Assembly (NCBI GenBank): GCA_020746875.1
Contig: JAGTJL010000019.1
Coordinates: 124,001-188,000 of the forward strand
Direction: 5' to 3'
Source: Rhexocercosporidium sp. MPI-PUGE-AT-0058
Taxonomy: Eukaryota > Ascomycota > Leotiomycetes > Helotiales
Length of the DNA stretch: 64,000 nt
In this document: positions 33,561 through 46,800 of the stretch, one piece after another
Layout: each line of letters opens with the position of its first letter
Position numbering within the stretch: the stretch's first letter is position 1
The notes under the pieces: generated by a model
Told to the model about the DNA's origin: nothing
Databases searched by the model: none
The model's input: the letters and a program-made list of their open reading frames with translations, nothing else
Position numbers and translations under genes: made by a program

Positions 33561-36500
33561 ATGCGTCTTTTGCACCTTTAAAGCGGCAACCTCAGCCTTA
33601 TTAAGGACTACACCGAACATGTTCCGCCATACGCGATACTATCTCATACTTAGGGAAAAGATACAGAGGAGGTCACGTTCGACGATTTTAAAGCGAGCAC
33701 TTATATAAATAAAATTAAATATAAAAAGATTAAGTTTTACGGAGAATAAGCAATAAGAGATAAGTTCTAATACTTTTAAGTAAATACATATTATATTAAC
33801 AAATCTAATCTTCTAGAGCTTTCGGAAGCTATTAATTCTATGTTTCGCTAGTATTAAGATACGGCCAAATACTACGTTTACCTCTCGGATATTTTTAAAT
33901 AAAGTAATGCAGATAAACCGTTCTCTCGGTCAATATGGAAATCAGAATTTCGGCACAGTAAATAGTTCACTCGAGCCTGGACGCTCTAAAAGCTTATTAC
34001 ACCACAGTCAGTTAAATTCTTCTCTCGGGAGGACGAACGATTAAGCGATAAGAGATCGCTCGAATCATCACTTCACGAGATCACAGGAATTCCAGTGAAA
34101 GTATTTCAAGGGAAGCCTCTCGTCGAATTAACTATTAAAGAACGGATACTATGGGCAGCGAAACGCATAGCTAAGCGCAAAGAAAACGAGACTTATTCTC
34201 TATTAGGAATTTTCGGCCTATACATGCCGTTAATTTATAGCGAGGGGAGAGAAAATGCCTTCTTTCGGCTTAAGAGGGAGATTGGCGAACATTCAAAAGG
34301 TAAATTTAGCAAATTCCATAATAAGGACTCGACTTAATAAGAGCTATAATTATAATTAGCTTATATATTCGGCTTTTGTATAAGAACTAATATACATGGC
34401 AATATACACTGGATATTGCCTCAGGCTATTAATAATCTATTCACAAGGCGTTTTAATTTACTTTCCCGAATATAGAGAGCTCTTTAAAGTAAATCTAATT
34501 CTATAGCTTAGATACAGAGGAGATTCGTAATTACAGGACTAGGCGGATAAGGGAAAAGCGAGATATGCTTGCAGATTGCGAGCTTAATGAGACAGAAGTA
34601 CGTTCTTCCGATAGCTATTAAAGATTTATAAGTATTTAGCTTATACTATAAGTTCTAAGGAATATTCTAGGTCGACGTCGATAAACCTTCCACCGCCGAG
34701 CGTGATTTTATCGCCGTTACAAAATTACTTAGGCATTCTATTGAAACTGTCCTCGAAGCACTTCAAGTTCTTACGACTACCGAACGAAGCTGGCTCCTCA
34801 TCCTCGATAATGCTAACGACCCTGACTTCGACTACCAAGTCTACTTTCCACCTAGGTACCGCGGCGCCGTTCTGATGACATCTCGCGTTACCGAATGTAG
34901 GCGATACAGTCAAGACGCCTTCGAAGCGTTAGAGGGTCTAGAAGAGCAGGACTCGAAAGAACTTTTACTTAAAGCAGCCGGACTATCTCCGGAATCGTGG
35001 CCGTCTCAGGATTCCTAAGCTAAAGAAGTAGTCAGCCTCCTTAGATCGCACACGCTTGCCCTAATACAAGCTGGAGCATATGTTAGCTATAGCCACTGCC
35101 AGCTCGGCCAATACCCTGAGGTTTACTAACGGCAGCGACATCGGCTCTTGCAATTTCGACCCAAGCAGGCCCAATCGAGGTATCGCGATGTTTATGCTAC
35201 CTTCGAAGCCTCAGCAGATGTCTTAGAATAATCCTAAAATAAGTCTGCATGCGATATTCTTTACTTGCTGGAGATTCTGTCGATGCTTGGCTCTAGCGTT
35301 CTTCCTCTGCAGCTTTTCGAAGAGGCATAGAAAGGTTATAAAAAGATCTCGCAGATTAAAAATAAGGCTAAAGATATCGATGAATTTACTCGAGATCACA
35401 TCTCGCAGTTGCCAAGTTTTATCGTCCCAGAGGAAGACGAATGGGACCCTTTTCGTCTTACCGACGCCAGTTCTCTCCTCGCCTCACTTTTATTAGTCAC
35501 TCGACAAGATCTAAAAGGGGGCGTAGGATTGTCGATGCACCCGCTGACTCATGCTTAGGCTAAGGATTGACAGGATTCAAAGTATTAAGGGGTGGCATAG
35601 ATTGTAACTAGCTGTATTCTTAGAGTCTCTCGGTTAAGTACTCGCTTATGGCAAATACAAGAGAGACTTTGGCTTCCGCACATCTTATCATACCTAGATA
35701 TTAAATTCAAGAAAGTATTTAACTTGGCGTCGACAGCAGTTGTTACCCCGCTCTTTCTCTAGTGCGGCTGGGCACTATTAAACATGCGATAAGACTTTAG
35801 ACTTAGTTAATTATTACAAGATATATTCCTCGAGCTAAGATAGGAGGTTAACGAGCCATCGGAAGAGTTCTTGCCGCTCTATGACCTTCAAGCAAGAAGC
35901 CTAATGAATCTTGGGAGGAATGAAGCAGCCAGGGCGCTGCTCGAGCAGGTGATTAAGATCCGGGAGACCATGCAGCCCGAGACACACCCTGACACGCTCA
36001 AGACTATGAATAACCTCGCTCTTGTGCTCTCTAAGTAAGGTAAGTACGCCGACGCGGAGGCTATAAACCGCCAAACGCTCAAGATTTCAGAAGAGGTGCT
36101 CGGCAAGACGCACCTTAGCACGCTTACGACTATAAGTAACCTCGTTAAAGTACTCTTTAGGCAAGGCAAGTACGTCGACGCGGAGGCTATAAACCGCTAA
36201 ACGCTCGAGATTTCAGAAGAAGTGCTCGGTAAGACGCACTTTAATACGCTTATAATTATAAATAACCTCGCTCTTATATTTTTTAATTAAGGCAAGTACG
36301 CCGACGCGGAGGCCATAAATCGCTAAACGCTCGAGATTTCGGAAGAAGTGCTCGGCAAGACGTACTTTAACACGCTTATAATTATAAGTAACCTCGCTCT
36401 TATGCTTTTTAAATAAAGTAAGTACGCCGACGCAGAGGCTATGAACCGCTAAACGCTCGAGATCCGAGAAGAGATACTCGGCAAGACGCACTTTAACACG

Positions 36501-37565
36501 CTTATAACCATAAATAACCTCGCTGAAATGCTCGATAAGCAAGGTAAGTACGCCGACGCGGAGGCCATAAACCGCTAAACGCTCGAGATCCGAGAAGAGA
36601 CGCTCGGCAAGACAAACCTTAACACGCTTATAATTATAAGTAACCTCGCTTTTATGCTTTTTAAATAAGATAAGTACGCCGACGCGGAAGCTATAAACCG
36701 CCAAACGCTCGAGATTTCAAAAGAAGTGCTCGGTAAGACGCACTTTAATACGCTTATAATTATAAATAACCTTACTCTTATACTCTTTAAGTAAGGTAAA
36801 TACGCCGACGCGGAGGCTATAAACCGCTAAACGCTCGAGATTTAAGAAGAGGTACTCGGCAAGACGTATCTTAACACGCTTATAATTATAAATAACCTCG
36901 CTAAAGTATTTAATAGCTAAAGTAAGTACGTCGACGCGGAGGCTATAAACCGCTAAACGCTCGAGATTCGAGAAGAGGTACTCGATAGAACGCACCTTAA
37001 CACGCTTATAATTATAAATAACCTCGCTCTTATACTTTTTAAATAAAACAAGTACGCCGACGTAAAGGCTATAAACCGTTAAACGCTCGAGATTTAAGAA
37101 AAGGTACTTAATAAAACGTACTTTAATACGCTTATAATTATAAATAACTTCGCTCTTATACTTTTTAGCTAAGGCAAATACGCCGACGCAAAGGCTATAA
37201 ACCGCTAAACGCTCGAGATTTAAGAAAAGGTGCTTAATAAAACGCACTTTAATACGTTTATAACTATAAATAACCTCGCTAAAATGCTCTTTAAGTAAGG
37301 TAAATACGCCGACGCGAAGGCTATAAACCGCTAAACGCTCGAGATCCGAGAAGAGGTGCTCGGCAAGACATACCTTAACACGCTTACGAGTATTTACTAT
37401 CTTGCCTATCTACTTCAGAATAAACACGAGTATGAAAAAGCATTAATACTTTACAAAAGGGCTTGCAGTGGCTTTAAGTCATTATTAGGCTCTGAATATT
37501 CAATCACAAGAGCCTGTGTAAACCATTATTCTGCTATGCTTAATAGTTTTAACGCGGTAAAATAA
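33561..37565 (+). pseudogene. HET-NB-ARC-TPR NLR-type pseudogene, full length
   Basis: One unbroken frame of 1,335 codons including the terminal stop (37563-37565), ATG at 33561, no indel or intron, interrupted only by TAA/TAG/TGA of RIP type. HET domain, codons 1-245: MRLL start, VPPYAILSHT followed by a stop for Trp, EAINSMFR near 33830, NETYSLLGIFGLYMP near 34190. NB-ARC: P-loop GLGG-stop-GKS at 34536-34559, Walker B WLLILDNAND at about 34791-34820, sensor-like GAVLMTSR near 34865. From 35934, about twelve 42-residue kinesin-light-chain-type TPRs (126-bp units, GKYADAEAINR...LNTL...NNLA) run to 37430, then a short tail. Known family role: STAND receptors in fungal non-self recognition and cell death, with HET as effector, NB-ARC as switch and TPR as sensor. 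It is the cargo of E3 and non-functional. Confidence 0.92.
35934..37430 (+). repeat. 126-bp tandem TPR-coding array
   Basis: About twelve units with high identity, each containing CTATAAACCGCTAAACGCTC or close variants. In most units the codon after AAC CGC is TAA (stop); at 36070 and 36700 it is still CAA. The long open frames on the minus strand across 36213-37247 are shadows of this repetition. Confidence 0.9.
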
Positions 37566-38048
37566 ATGTAGCGGTACTTTATAGCGCTGCTCGAGCAGGT
37601 AGTCAAAATCAATAGATTGAGATTGAAATTCCCCGAGCCGTATAGTATCGGAGAACGCACTTTCTTACTTTTCAAAGTCACTATAATTAATTTATATATC
37701 AAGTATTATTAGAAAAACTCTTTTTCTTTCGTCTAAAGTAGTACAACTAGTATTAAAACGTGATATAACACCTCTGTCGTAGAAGACTTTCTTAAGGCTT
37801 TGCCTACGTGTTCGAATGATTCTTCTCTAATATATTTTTATAACTTTAATAAAGAGGGGCTTAGGGAATATGATTTCTATATAACTTAATAAGAATATAA
37901 TATTCTAAAAGGTTCAAGTTTATTCTGTCGACGTTATAATGTGCTTCGCGCCTGCCGGTCACATAATACTTCGCTTAGCCCCGACCTTTAGGTGGGGCTG
38001 AATCTTTTGGTGAGTGCGGAGGGGAAGCCGATTTTGTTAGCGACTGTA

Positions 38049-39139
38049 AGAAGACGTGAAAGCTTAATCACAAAACAATAATATAAAAAGTATGTTCTTA
38101 TAGAAAAACATACCTCTTTGAAAATCCGTAATATCGGCGATAACATTAATATAATTTCTTTATAATAAATGCTAAAGGTATTATAAAATAGTTAAAGGGG
38201 AGGGATTTTTAAACTAGCGTAAGAAGAATTACATTATATATGGTTTTTTAAACATATAAAGTCCAAGTACCTATTAAATTTTCCGGCACGGGGGTTTTTC
38301 CGGCACATAGAAATAAACGTTATTTTTATTATAAACAAAAGCATAGTTGCTCACATATTACTAGTAAATAAACAGCCTAAAAAACATAAGAATTAAGCGT
38401 AAAAAAATAAATCTAAGAATATTACGTTATAAAAAATGTTATAATTAATAACGTTAATACCTCAGGCACTATATTTATTTAATATTATTATATCTCCTTT
38501 TATATAATTATTTTACTATAGCACTATATATAAGTCTCGTTAATTCCAACTTATATAAGAATTATTTATTAATTATAACTTATAAAAACGCTATTAAAAA
38601 ATATATAACGCTATCGACTTTGTCTAAGTATATATAAGAAGTAAAAAACGTTTTATAGTCCCTATAACTAATAGGCGGCGACTATTTAAGGCCAATTTTA
38701 CGCGGGAGGCTAAAGCTTTCTCAAAAGACACTATACTTTTCACGTAAACACATTAATAATAATAATAATAATGAATATAATAATAAATTTCTTAGCGGGT
38801 TTAGCTAATTTCGTTACGTTAAATTAATAAAATAAAGAAAGGCTATTTTAATTCGTTAAGGAATCTCTTAACGTATTAAAAATAAACGCTAGGTCAGGGT
38901 ATTTTATTAAGATCAAGAAGATATCGTGCGTAATACAACAGCGAACGCGGGCTTCGACATACTATGTAAATATACTTCATTTTATATAAATAAATAAAGG
39001 CGCTAGAAATAATAGTTTTTAAAAATATATAACGACCGATTTTATAAAATTATTCAATTTAAATAAGAAATATTTAAATAAAGCTATTTATATATTTTAA
39101 TAATAGTCACTTATTAAATAGGCGTATACTTAAATATAA
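38049..39139. other. RIP tract between E3 and the patatin relic
   Basis: It probably contains the 5' part of the patatin-like gene, but no frame is legible before about 39140. A (TAA)n microsatellite lies at 38753-38790. Confidence 0.4.
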
Positions 39140-39356
39140 TAAAAATAATAAAAAGTAAAATAATGCTTAGCTTTATAAATATTTAAATATAGTCTTACTT
39201 AATCAGGGATTTAATATATATCCTATTAATATAAAACAGACCACTAGCCTCACAATAAAGTGAATATTTCATTTCTATCTTTTCTTTAAATAGCAGCTAG
39301 CTTACTTTATTATAAAACCGTGTAATTATAGCTACTAGTTTAGCCTACACTTATAC
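39140..39356 (+). pseudogene. patatin-RING pseudogene, 5' segment before the gypsy insertion
   Basis: The plus frame LNQGFNIYPINIKQTTSL, then IFHFYLFFK, LAYFIIKP and FSLHLYYG runs into the gypsy insertion. It continues in the same frame directly after the target duplication at 51937 (YGKITFA, then SDRAAILLYSLLYF), so both parts were one gene. The true start lies upstream and is not legible. Confidence 0.65.
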
Positions 39357-39636
39357 TGTGGTAGGGTTGACCTCAGAGGCCCATTTGTCACGTGATTAAG
39401 CTGCATCTTACTATATTTAAGATAGCCTCTAGGATAATATCCTTTAACGACACAACGATTTTTACTATTATAACTTTTCCTTCTTATTTAAACTATACCT
39501 TTCCCCTCCTTTAATAAATTATATATTCTAAATATATAATATCTTAAGTACTTATCAAATAAATATTTCCTACAATTACCCTCCGGCACTTGCTTTACTA
39601 CCCTTTTATTATATATTTAGTATTTTCCCTTTTATA
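39357..39636 (+). repeat. gypsy 5' LTR
   Basis: 280 bp; starts TGTGGTAGGGTTGACC and ends TTTTCCCTTTTATA, aligning without gaps at both ends with the 3' LTR. C-to-T and G-to-A differences between the LTRs fit RIP. Confidence 0.9.
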
Positions 39637-40499
39637 TATTTTAATAATCGACATAAGGAATAAGTAGAAAAGCTAGAGTAAAGTACGTAAAAAAGCTTAA
39701 AGGCCCCTTATATTAATTATAAAAACCGAAACCGACAAGTATTCGAATTAATATAGACTTATTTATTTAAAGATCTCCTAGCCCTTAAAGTAAAATCAAA
39801 TCGGCACTTCAATAGTTTCCTACAGTATAACGAGAAGCATAAGAAGTCTAAAAGAAAATCACTTACTTTTAATATAAGAGTACTTAAACTATTAAAAAAG
39901 CCAGCTTTAATACGTAAAGCATTAATATTAAGAAAGTCGGACCGAAAATAGCCGGATTACGCTATTAAAAACGCCTTAATTAATATTAAAATATATTTAA
40001 TATTTTAAAAAACGAAAAGTAAACTATTTAAAATAAATCCGGCAAATTTTAACGCCGACCACACTTTTAGTAAGCGTATTTATTACTTTTTTTTTCTTCT
40101 TTTCCGCTAGTGGCTTATTTTAGGCTAGCGAGATAGAGCTTAATAAAAAGGTATATAAGGTTTTATTTTATACTTTTTTAATTAATTTCAGTCTTAAGTT
40201 ATTTTATACCGAGATTAATTTTAATAATAATAAAGCTTTAATATTTAACGAGATTTATTTATTTTATTTAAGCTTATATATTCGTTTATTATAAGGATAA
40301 GAGGCTTAGACTTCGGCGTCTTTCGGGCTTTATTACCTCGAGAAGAGCTTAAAGCTATAAGCTTTTTAACTTAATATTTTACTTATATATTTCCTTTGTT
40401 TTCTCGAGCTCGTATATTCTTTCTTTTTTAATATAATATATTATATTTTTTACTTTTTTACTAATAATATTAAGCGCATTTACTCTTTAATAAATTATT

Positions 40500-42470
40500 A
40501 ATTTTACTAAGAAAAATTAATTATATTCGAAAACGATATTAAAAACAACGCTTTTAACGGTAACTTAAAAGGCAAGGAGCCTGAACAACTTATTAATAAC
40601 TTCTTTATAACCCGAGGAAGCTCTACGACCCCGATTATAGACTACTTTACTATTAAGACTGGCTTTACAGGCTCTGTAAGCTCTTTTACTTTCGTGCTTA
40701 TTAAACCTCTAATAGAGCCTAATATCGCTGGAATCACTAACCCTACTTTATTACAACTACTAAGAACACCTATAAATAATGCTTCGACTATAAGGGGGAA
40801 AAAGAAAAGAAACAAAAATGGCGGTAATAACTTACAATAAGACATATTTAACTATAATTAAAGCAATAGCCATTCAAAAAGCTCCGGTACAAAAGCTCAA
40901 GCCGCCCCTTAAGCTCTACCGGCTTACATAACACTTACTTAACTTATATACCCTTAAGTCATATTATATTCGCCTCCGAAACAGGGGAGACTTAACCCCG
41001 CTAATATAAGCTATATAGCACCGCTTTAAGCTTAAGTCACTTCCGCTTAAGCTTTTTAATTAATACGACTTACGTTAAGATAATATAAACTTATTAAAAC
41101 CTTTATATTATATAAAATAAACAAGGCTTTAAATAATTATTATTATAAAACTACTTTTAATAATATAACGTTTTAATAACTTATATTTTAAGCCGCACGA
41201 CTTATTACAGACTTTATTAAAAGACTTCCTCATTTTATAATAGCCTAAGCTATGCCGACTTTAAGCACCTTTAATTACTTATACTTTAACGGGAATAATA
41301 CTATTAAATTCTTTAAGACCTTAAAGCAGCTCTTTACGGCTCGAGGTATTATAAATGACGCCGAAAAGAAATAATACGTCGTAAATTATTACACTTTTAA
41401 AGTAAGTTAAAACATCGAGTAGCTCTCCGACTTCTTTAATAGCATTTATTAAAAGTTAATTAAAAAAGTTATAAAAGAGTACCGAACGTTCGACCTTAAA
41501 TAATATTATTATACTTTTTAAAACTTAAAAAAAATATTTAATAATTTTAAATATATTATAAAAAATACTTTTAAATCTTAATCTCGATAGTTTCTTTAAG
41601 CTTTTAAAAAGGTTAATCGAGCTTATATGCGAAAGAAAATTATTACGAAGCAGTAAATAATTATAAAGTTTTTAATAGCTTTACTTAAGCACTTAAAGCA
41701 AAAAGCCGGAACTTTTATAAAAAATAATAATACTTTTAATACGAAAAATATATAATCTTTCGATAAAATATACATAAAAATAAAAAGCTTATTCCGAGTC
41801 GAGCGGGAAATCGATACTTTAATTAAAGAAAAAGTATTATTTATATAAATTATTTAAACTAACCGTCTTCGACTCGGGTCGAGTAATAGCAAAACTCCTT
41901 CTTTAGCAATATAATTCAAGAGGCTTAACTTTATAGCTCGCCCCGAGCTTATAAGGTATAAAGACAATTCTCTAGCTCGGGAGATCGACGACGTTTTTAA
42001 GAAGAATTCGGTGCTTCGTCTTAAATTAAATTAAAAAAGGCATATTTAAAAAGAAGTTATTCTTATTATTAAAAGGCTAACTCGCGATATTAATTAAATT
42101 ATAAAACGGGATATTAATATAATTACGGAAAAACTAAATAACTTATGTATTTTATACGTTATTATAAAAAAAAAAGAATCTAGAATTAATAGCCGAAGTT
42201 AAGGCTTTATTTACTTACGAGTCGATTATATACCTTAAAGAAGCTAAGGTATTTTATTAAGATTTTAAAATAAACTTTAAATATAATTAACGTTTTAATA
42301 TAAAGGATAATATAAGCACCGGATGCCTCTTTTATTTTAATAAGCCGATTCTGAGTGCTAGACCTTAAGGATTCTATAAGTATTAAAATTAATATTACGA
42401 GTTTAAGAAGTAATTTAATTTAAGAATTATTTATAAAAATAAAAATAATTATATTTATATAAGCTTTTAA
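40500..42470 (+). pseudogene. gypsy gag relic
   Basis: A plus frame with RIP-type stops, legible from about 40500: PEQLINNFFITRGSS, then at 41270 on YLYFNGNNTIKFFKTLKQLF and ARGIINDAEKK. This resembles the F.G......FL..(F/L)......(L)......(K) core of fungal gypsy gag. A degenerate zinc knuckle (GC-L-FYFNKP) lies near 42318. It would form the virus-like particle of the element. Confidence 0.65.
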
Positions 42471-43849
42471 AAAGAAAAAATAAAAGCTTAAGCGGTTTAA
42501 TTTTCTCGAAATAAATTAAAAAGAAAAGTCCTTATTTTATAAATAATTAATATAAAAAGAAACTTAAACCTGAGGCGAAAAGAAAAAGTAATTTAAAAAA
42601 AGCTTTAAGACGTTTAAAAAGCCCTTTTAATTTAATAAAATATTATGCCGAAGTCAGCTTTAAAAGAATTAATATTAAAAGTAAATTAAGAGCCGCAAGA
42701 CTATTTAGATATCCTCGTTATTCGACTTTTTAATATAATAAGATTAATTAACGTTCAAAACGTACTTATTACCTCTGATTTAAAAGGAATAAATAATAAC
42801 TTTAAAATAATACTTATGAAAATAAGATAATAAAGTACTACTGCTTTTAAAGTAATAATAAGAGCTAAATTATATATAACCGAAACCTTACTTTAAAAAC
42901 GTCTTAAGGCTTAAGCTAATTACGAAAAATTAAAAGTTCGTAAAGAAATTAAGAATACCGTTAGATTTCAAGAGCTTATAAACGTAAACCCTTTAGCTAA
43001 AGTATTTAAAGTAAAACCCACTCGGATTATTATAAGAGACAATAATAAAAATATTATTTTTAAAAAATTAAAAAAAGCTATTTTAGCCGTGAGTCGAAAA
43101 GAATTAATTATTATTAAATTACCTTTTACGGAGATTATTTAGAAACGCGTTAAAAGCAACTTATTTATTATTGTTAAGGCGACTTTAGGCCGACCTCGCG
43201 TATATTAGGCGTTATCGCGGAATAATTATACGTTAAATAATACGCTAAATAAGCTTCTTACTTAAAAAGAATTCCTTAAAAACTTAACCTTAAAAGAAAT
43301 CCTTGTTTTAATCGACCTACTAAGGACAAGTCGACTAAAGACTATTAATTAAGAGATTTAGGACTAAATCGCTACTATTAGTATTAAGACTATAAAATAT
43401 ATAAAAGCTCTTTAGGACTGCGATTAAAAAAAGAATAATATTATATTTTAACGCCTCTTATTATTTTAAGCTAATACTTCGGATTTTATATTAAAAAGAC
43501 TGCGAGCTTCGCGATAACCTGAACGTATTTTCCTTAAATAAAAATAACGAGTTATTACTTATCTTATTATATCTCGAGCTAGACTTACGTATAAGCTTTA
43601 AGTTTAATAAAAGAAATAAAAATATTAAGTCTTTTTAATATAAGAAATATTAATTTAATAATTAACTTTTTAATTATTATTAAGCTTAATTCCTTTTTTT
43701 AACTTAATACTTATAATCTTAACTATTATTTTAATAACGCTTTAAAAAGTAATAGTTTTAAAAGGAAAACTTAAAGTCGACTTATTATTAACCGCTAAAG
43801 TTTACTTAATCGACACACTTTAAAGACCGAGTTATAAGTAATACTTTCT

Positions 43850-46800
43850 AACGTCGAAATATGTAATTATTATATTTAAAAAGACAAGACTTAATGATAT
43901 CCGAGTTACTCTTAATTCCGGCGCAGAAATTAGTTATATATTTTATAATATTACTGTTTAATTAAAAGTCTTTATTATAAAAAGCGATTCTATAACCTTA
44001 AAGAGTATTATAAGTATAAAATCGCGATTTTTAAGATATGCGAATAACGTCTTAATTATAATAAAAGATTATATTATCTTTATTAAGTTTTATATTATAA
44101 ATATCTTAAGTATTAAAGTTATTTTTAAATTTTTATTCTTTTAAACTACGCGCGTTTTATTTAAATACTTATTTAATATAAAAAGCGGTTTAGTTTACGC
44201 TAACTTATAAAATAAGATTACGCGACTAATTACTATTATTAAAGTAATTAAACTTATAAAATACGCTAAAAGCATCGAAGCTGCGAAGTCTAAGAGCCGA
44301 GCTAATAGAATATTATTAAATCCGGAATTAGACTACTTAGAATCCGAAACTAACTCGGGAAACGAGTAATTGGCTATAATTAGAGCTTTATAATTAATAC
44401 CGTCAAATATTTTCTAAAGAATACTTCCTTTAAGCTCGAGGACGAGCTTTTTTATAAGAGAGATAAAAAAACCTTTAATAATAAAAGTAATTCCTCTTTC
44501 GAAGACGTCTTATATATTTTCATCGAATATATAAAACGAGAATTTATAATTTCAGAAACAAACCTTTACGATTACCTCCTTTATAAAGACTTTATTAAAG
44601 CTTCTTTCGACAGAAAATATATATTTAATATTATATTAATTAAGAAAATCGAGCCTATCTTTTAATTTATTATAAATTATAATATTTTATTAATAACGTC
44701 CTTATTTAGAGAACGTAAATAAGTTTCGCGGGTTTATATTATATATAAAATAAAAAATAAAAAGATTAAGCTTATAAATTAAATAAATAAAATAAAAGAT
44801 ATACTTAAAAGCCGTAAAGACTAGTACGAAGTCTTTAAAGAAAAGGACTTTTCTTAAGAGTAAATTAAAAAGTATTAAAATATTTTATTCTTTTATTTTA
44901 CCGGCTTTTCTCGCGGATTTAAAATTACGAAAAAGCGACTTATTATTTTAAATATTAAAAATATATTATAATTAAAAGAAAAAGCCTTCTTTAACGAAAT
45001 TATATTAAATCGAAAAGGTATTATTATATTTAATTAAATTAAGTATAGAAAATTCTATGAGGATGTTTTATTATTTATAATTATTAAAACGGTAAACTAT
45101 AAAGCTTAGCAAGTACTATACTTTCCACTCCTTAAAACGTTAGCTCCTGAAGTTAAAAAGATAATAAAAGACAGACTTAACCGTGGGGTTTTCAAACTCT
45201 TTAAAAGATTATATTATAACGCTTAATTTTTAATTAAGAAAAAGGAATTAAAAAAGTACCGCTTAATTAACTCGATAATTATACTTAACGCAATTACTTT
45301 AAGAAACGCTAACTTACTTTCTTTTATTAACGAATTTTCAGAGGAATTTATAAGGTGCTATATTGCAAGCTTAATAAACTTATATTTAAGTTATAATTAA
45401 TAAGTATTATATTAAAACAGCCGAAATATAACGGCTTTCTTTATGCTTAATATTAAATTAATCCAAAATATAATACTATTTTAAGGAGCTATAAACTTTA
45501 TTATTTAATTCGTAAGAATAATTAATAAAATATTAAAAAATATTATACCTTTTATTATAATATTATTCTTAAACGACGTTAATGTAAAAGAATTATATAT
45601 AAATTATAATTAAAAGAAAGCACGGCTTAAAATTCGCTAGTTCGTCCTTAAATACTTTTTTAACTTCGATAAAATACTAAAACGCCTTAAACGTATTAAA
45701 ACTATTATAAGCTTTAAATCTCAGTTCTGTCGTAATAATATAAACGTCGTCGGCTACGTATATAACTCGTAAAGAAGAGAACCTTTAATTATATACTTAA
45801 TTAAAATATAAAAATAAAAAAAACTAAAAAACGTTATAAAAGTCAAAGGATTTTTAAGTTTAATAACTTACTTTCGCATTTAAATTAAAGACTTTCGTTT
45901 ATTAGCCGAGCCGTTATACGACCTTATTAAAAAAGGAGTTAAATTTATATAAAACCCCGCAACTCACGGCTAAATAATAAAAACCTTTTAAAATATTTTA
46001 TACTTTTTTTTAATGCTTTATAAAATCGATTACTTTAAGGGCGCTAGCGAAATCGTCGTTTTTATAAACTCTAATAAAATCGAATAAAGTAGTTTCCTTA
46101 GTTAACGTAACCCGAAAAACAATAAGCTTAGATCGGCGAGATATAAGAGCGGCTTCTAAATAAAGGCAAAATAAGACTATAACGCTACGAAAAGAGAATA
46201 TAAAGGCATACTCTTAATCCTTAAAAAGCTTAAAATTTAACTTATAAGAGTCTATTTTATCATAAAGATTAACGTAAATACTCTTATTACTTAACTTAAA
46301 AGAGCTACTTACGACTACTTTAGTACGATACTCACTCGCTGACTCGCCTAAATTAGGCTTTTCGACTTCAAAGTGCGTTATATTAAAAGTACTACGTATA
46401 TAATAATAAATACTCTCTTAAGAAGACTTAAATACCTTAAGAATATTAAAGAAGATATTAAAAATAATAACGATAGGAATTAAATTTTAATTAAGCTTAA
46501 TATAATTAGAATTTGCCCAGTAAAAGCAGAAAGCATAAAAGACTTAATAAAAAAGCCAAAGACCTTCGATGATCTTAAGCTAACTTAAAGACGTAATATT
46601 CTCATCGATATAAAACAAAAAGTCTAAAAATTACAAAATAAATTAAGTAATTAAATAATACTTAATAGCGACTTATATATAAATTAAAAAAATAAAGCGG
46701 ACTTATTAATATCTTTAAAATACTATAAAAAGTATTATTAAAAAATAATTATTTATTTAATTACGTTTAAAACTCCGAAAAGTATAAACTTAAAAGCCTT

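Larger units (their letters stand above)
33111..38048. mobile_element. TIR-bounded element E3 carrying an NLR pseudogene
   Basis: The left end TACAGTCGCTTACAAAATCG (33111) and the right end (inward from 38048 on the minus strand, TACAGTCGCTAACAAAATCG) are inverted repeats for about 75 bp. The match continues through CCCCTCCGCACTC, AGATTC and GCCCCACCT boxes. TA is present at both borders. The span between the TAs is 4,934 bp, and a single 4,005-bp HET-NB-ARC-TPR frame fills most of it; no transposase is seen. This is the longest and clearest TIR pair of the three. The flanks outside the TA also show a weak inverted similarity (AAGAAGA...), noted as a caveat. Confidence 0.78.

Noticed and set aside
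36213..37247. Two long open minus-strand frames (163 and 176 codons) with repeated 42-residue periodicity
   Set aside because: They are the antisense of the 126-bp TPR array; periodicity and openness follow from the repeat, and the plus strand has the recognised TPR protein.
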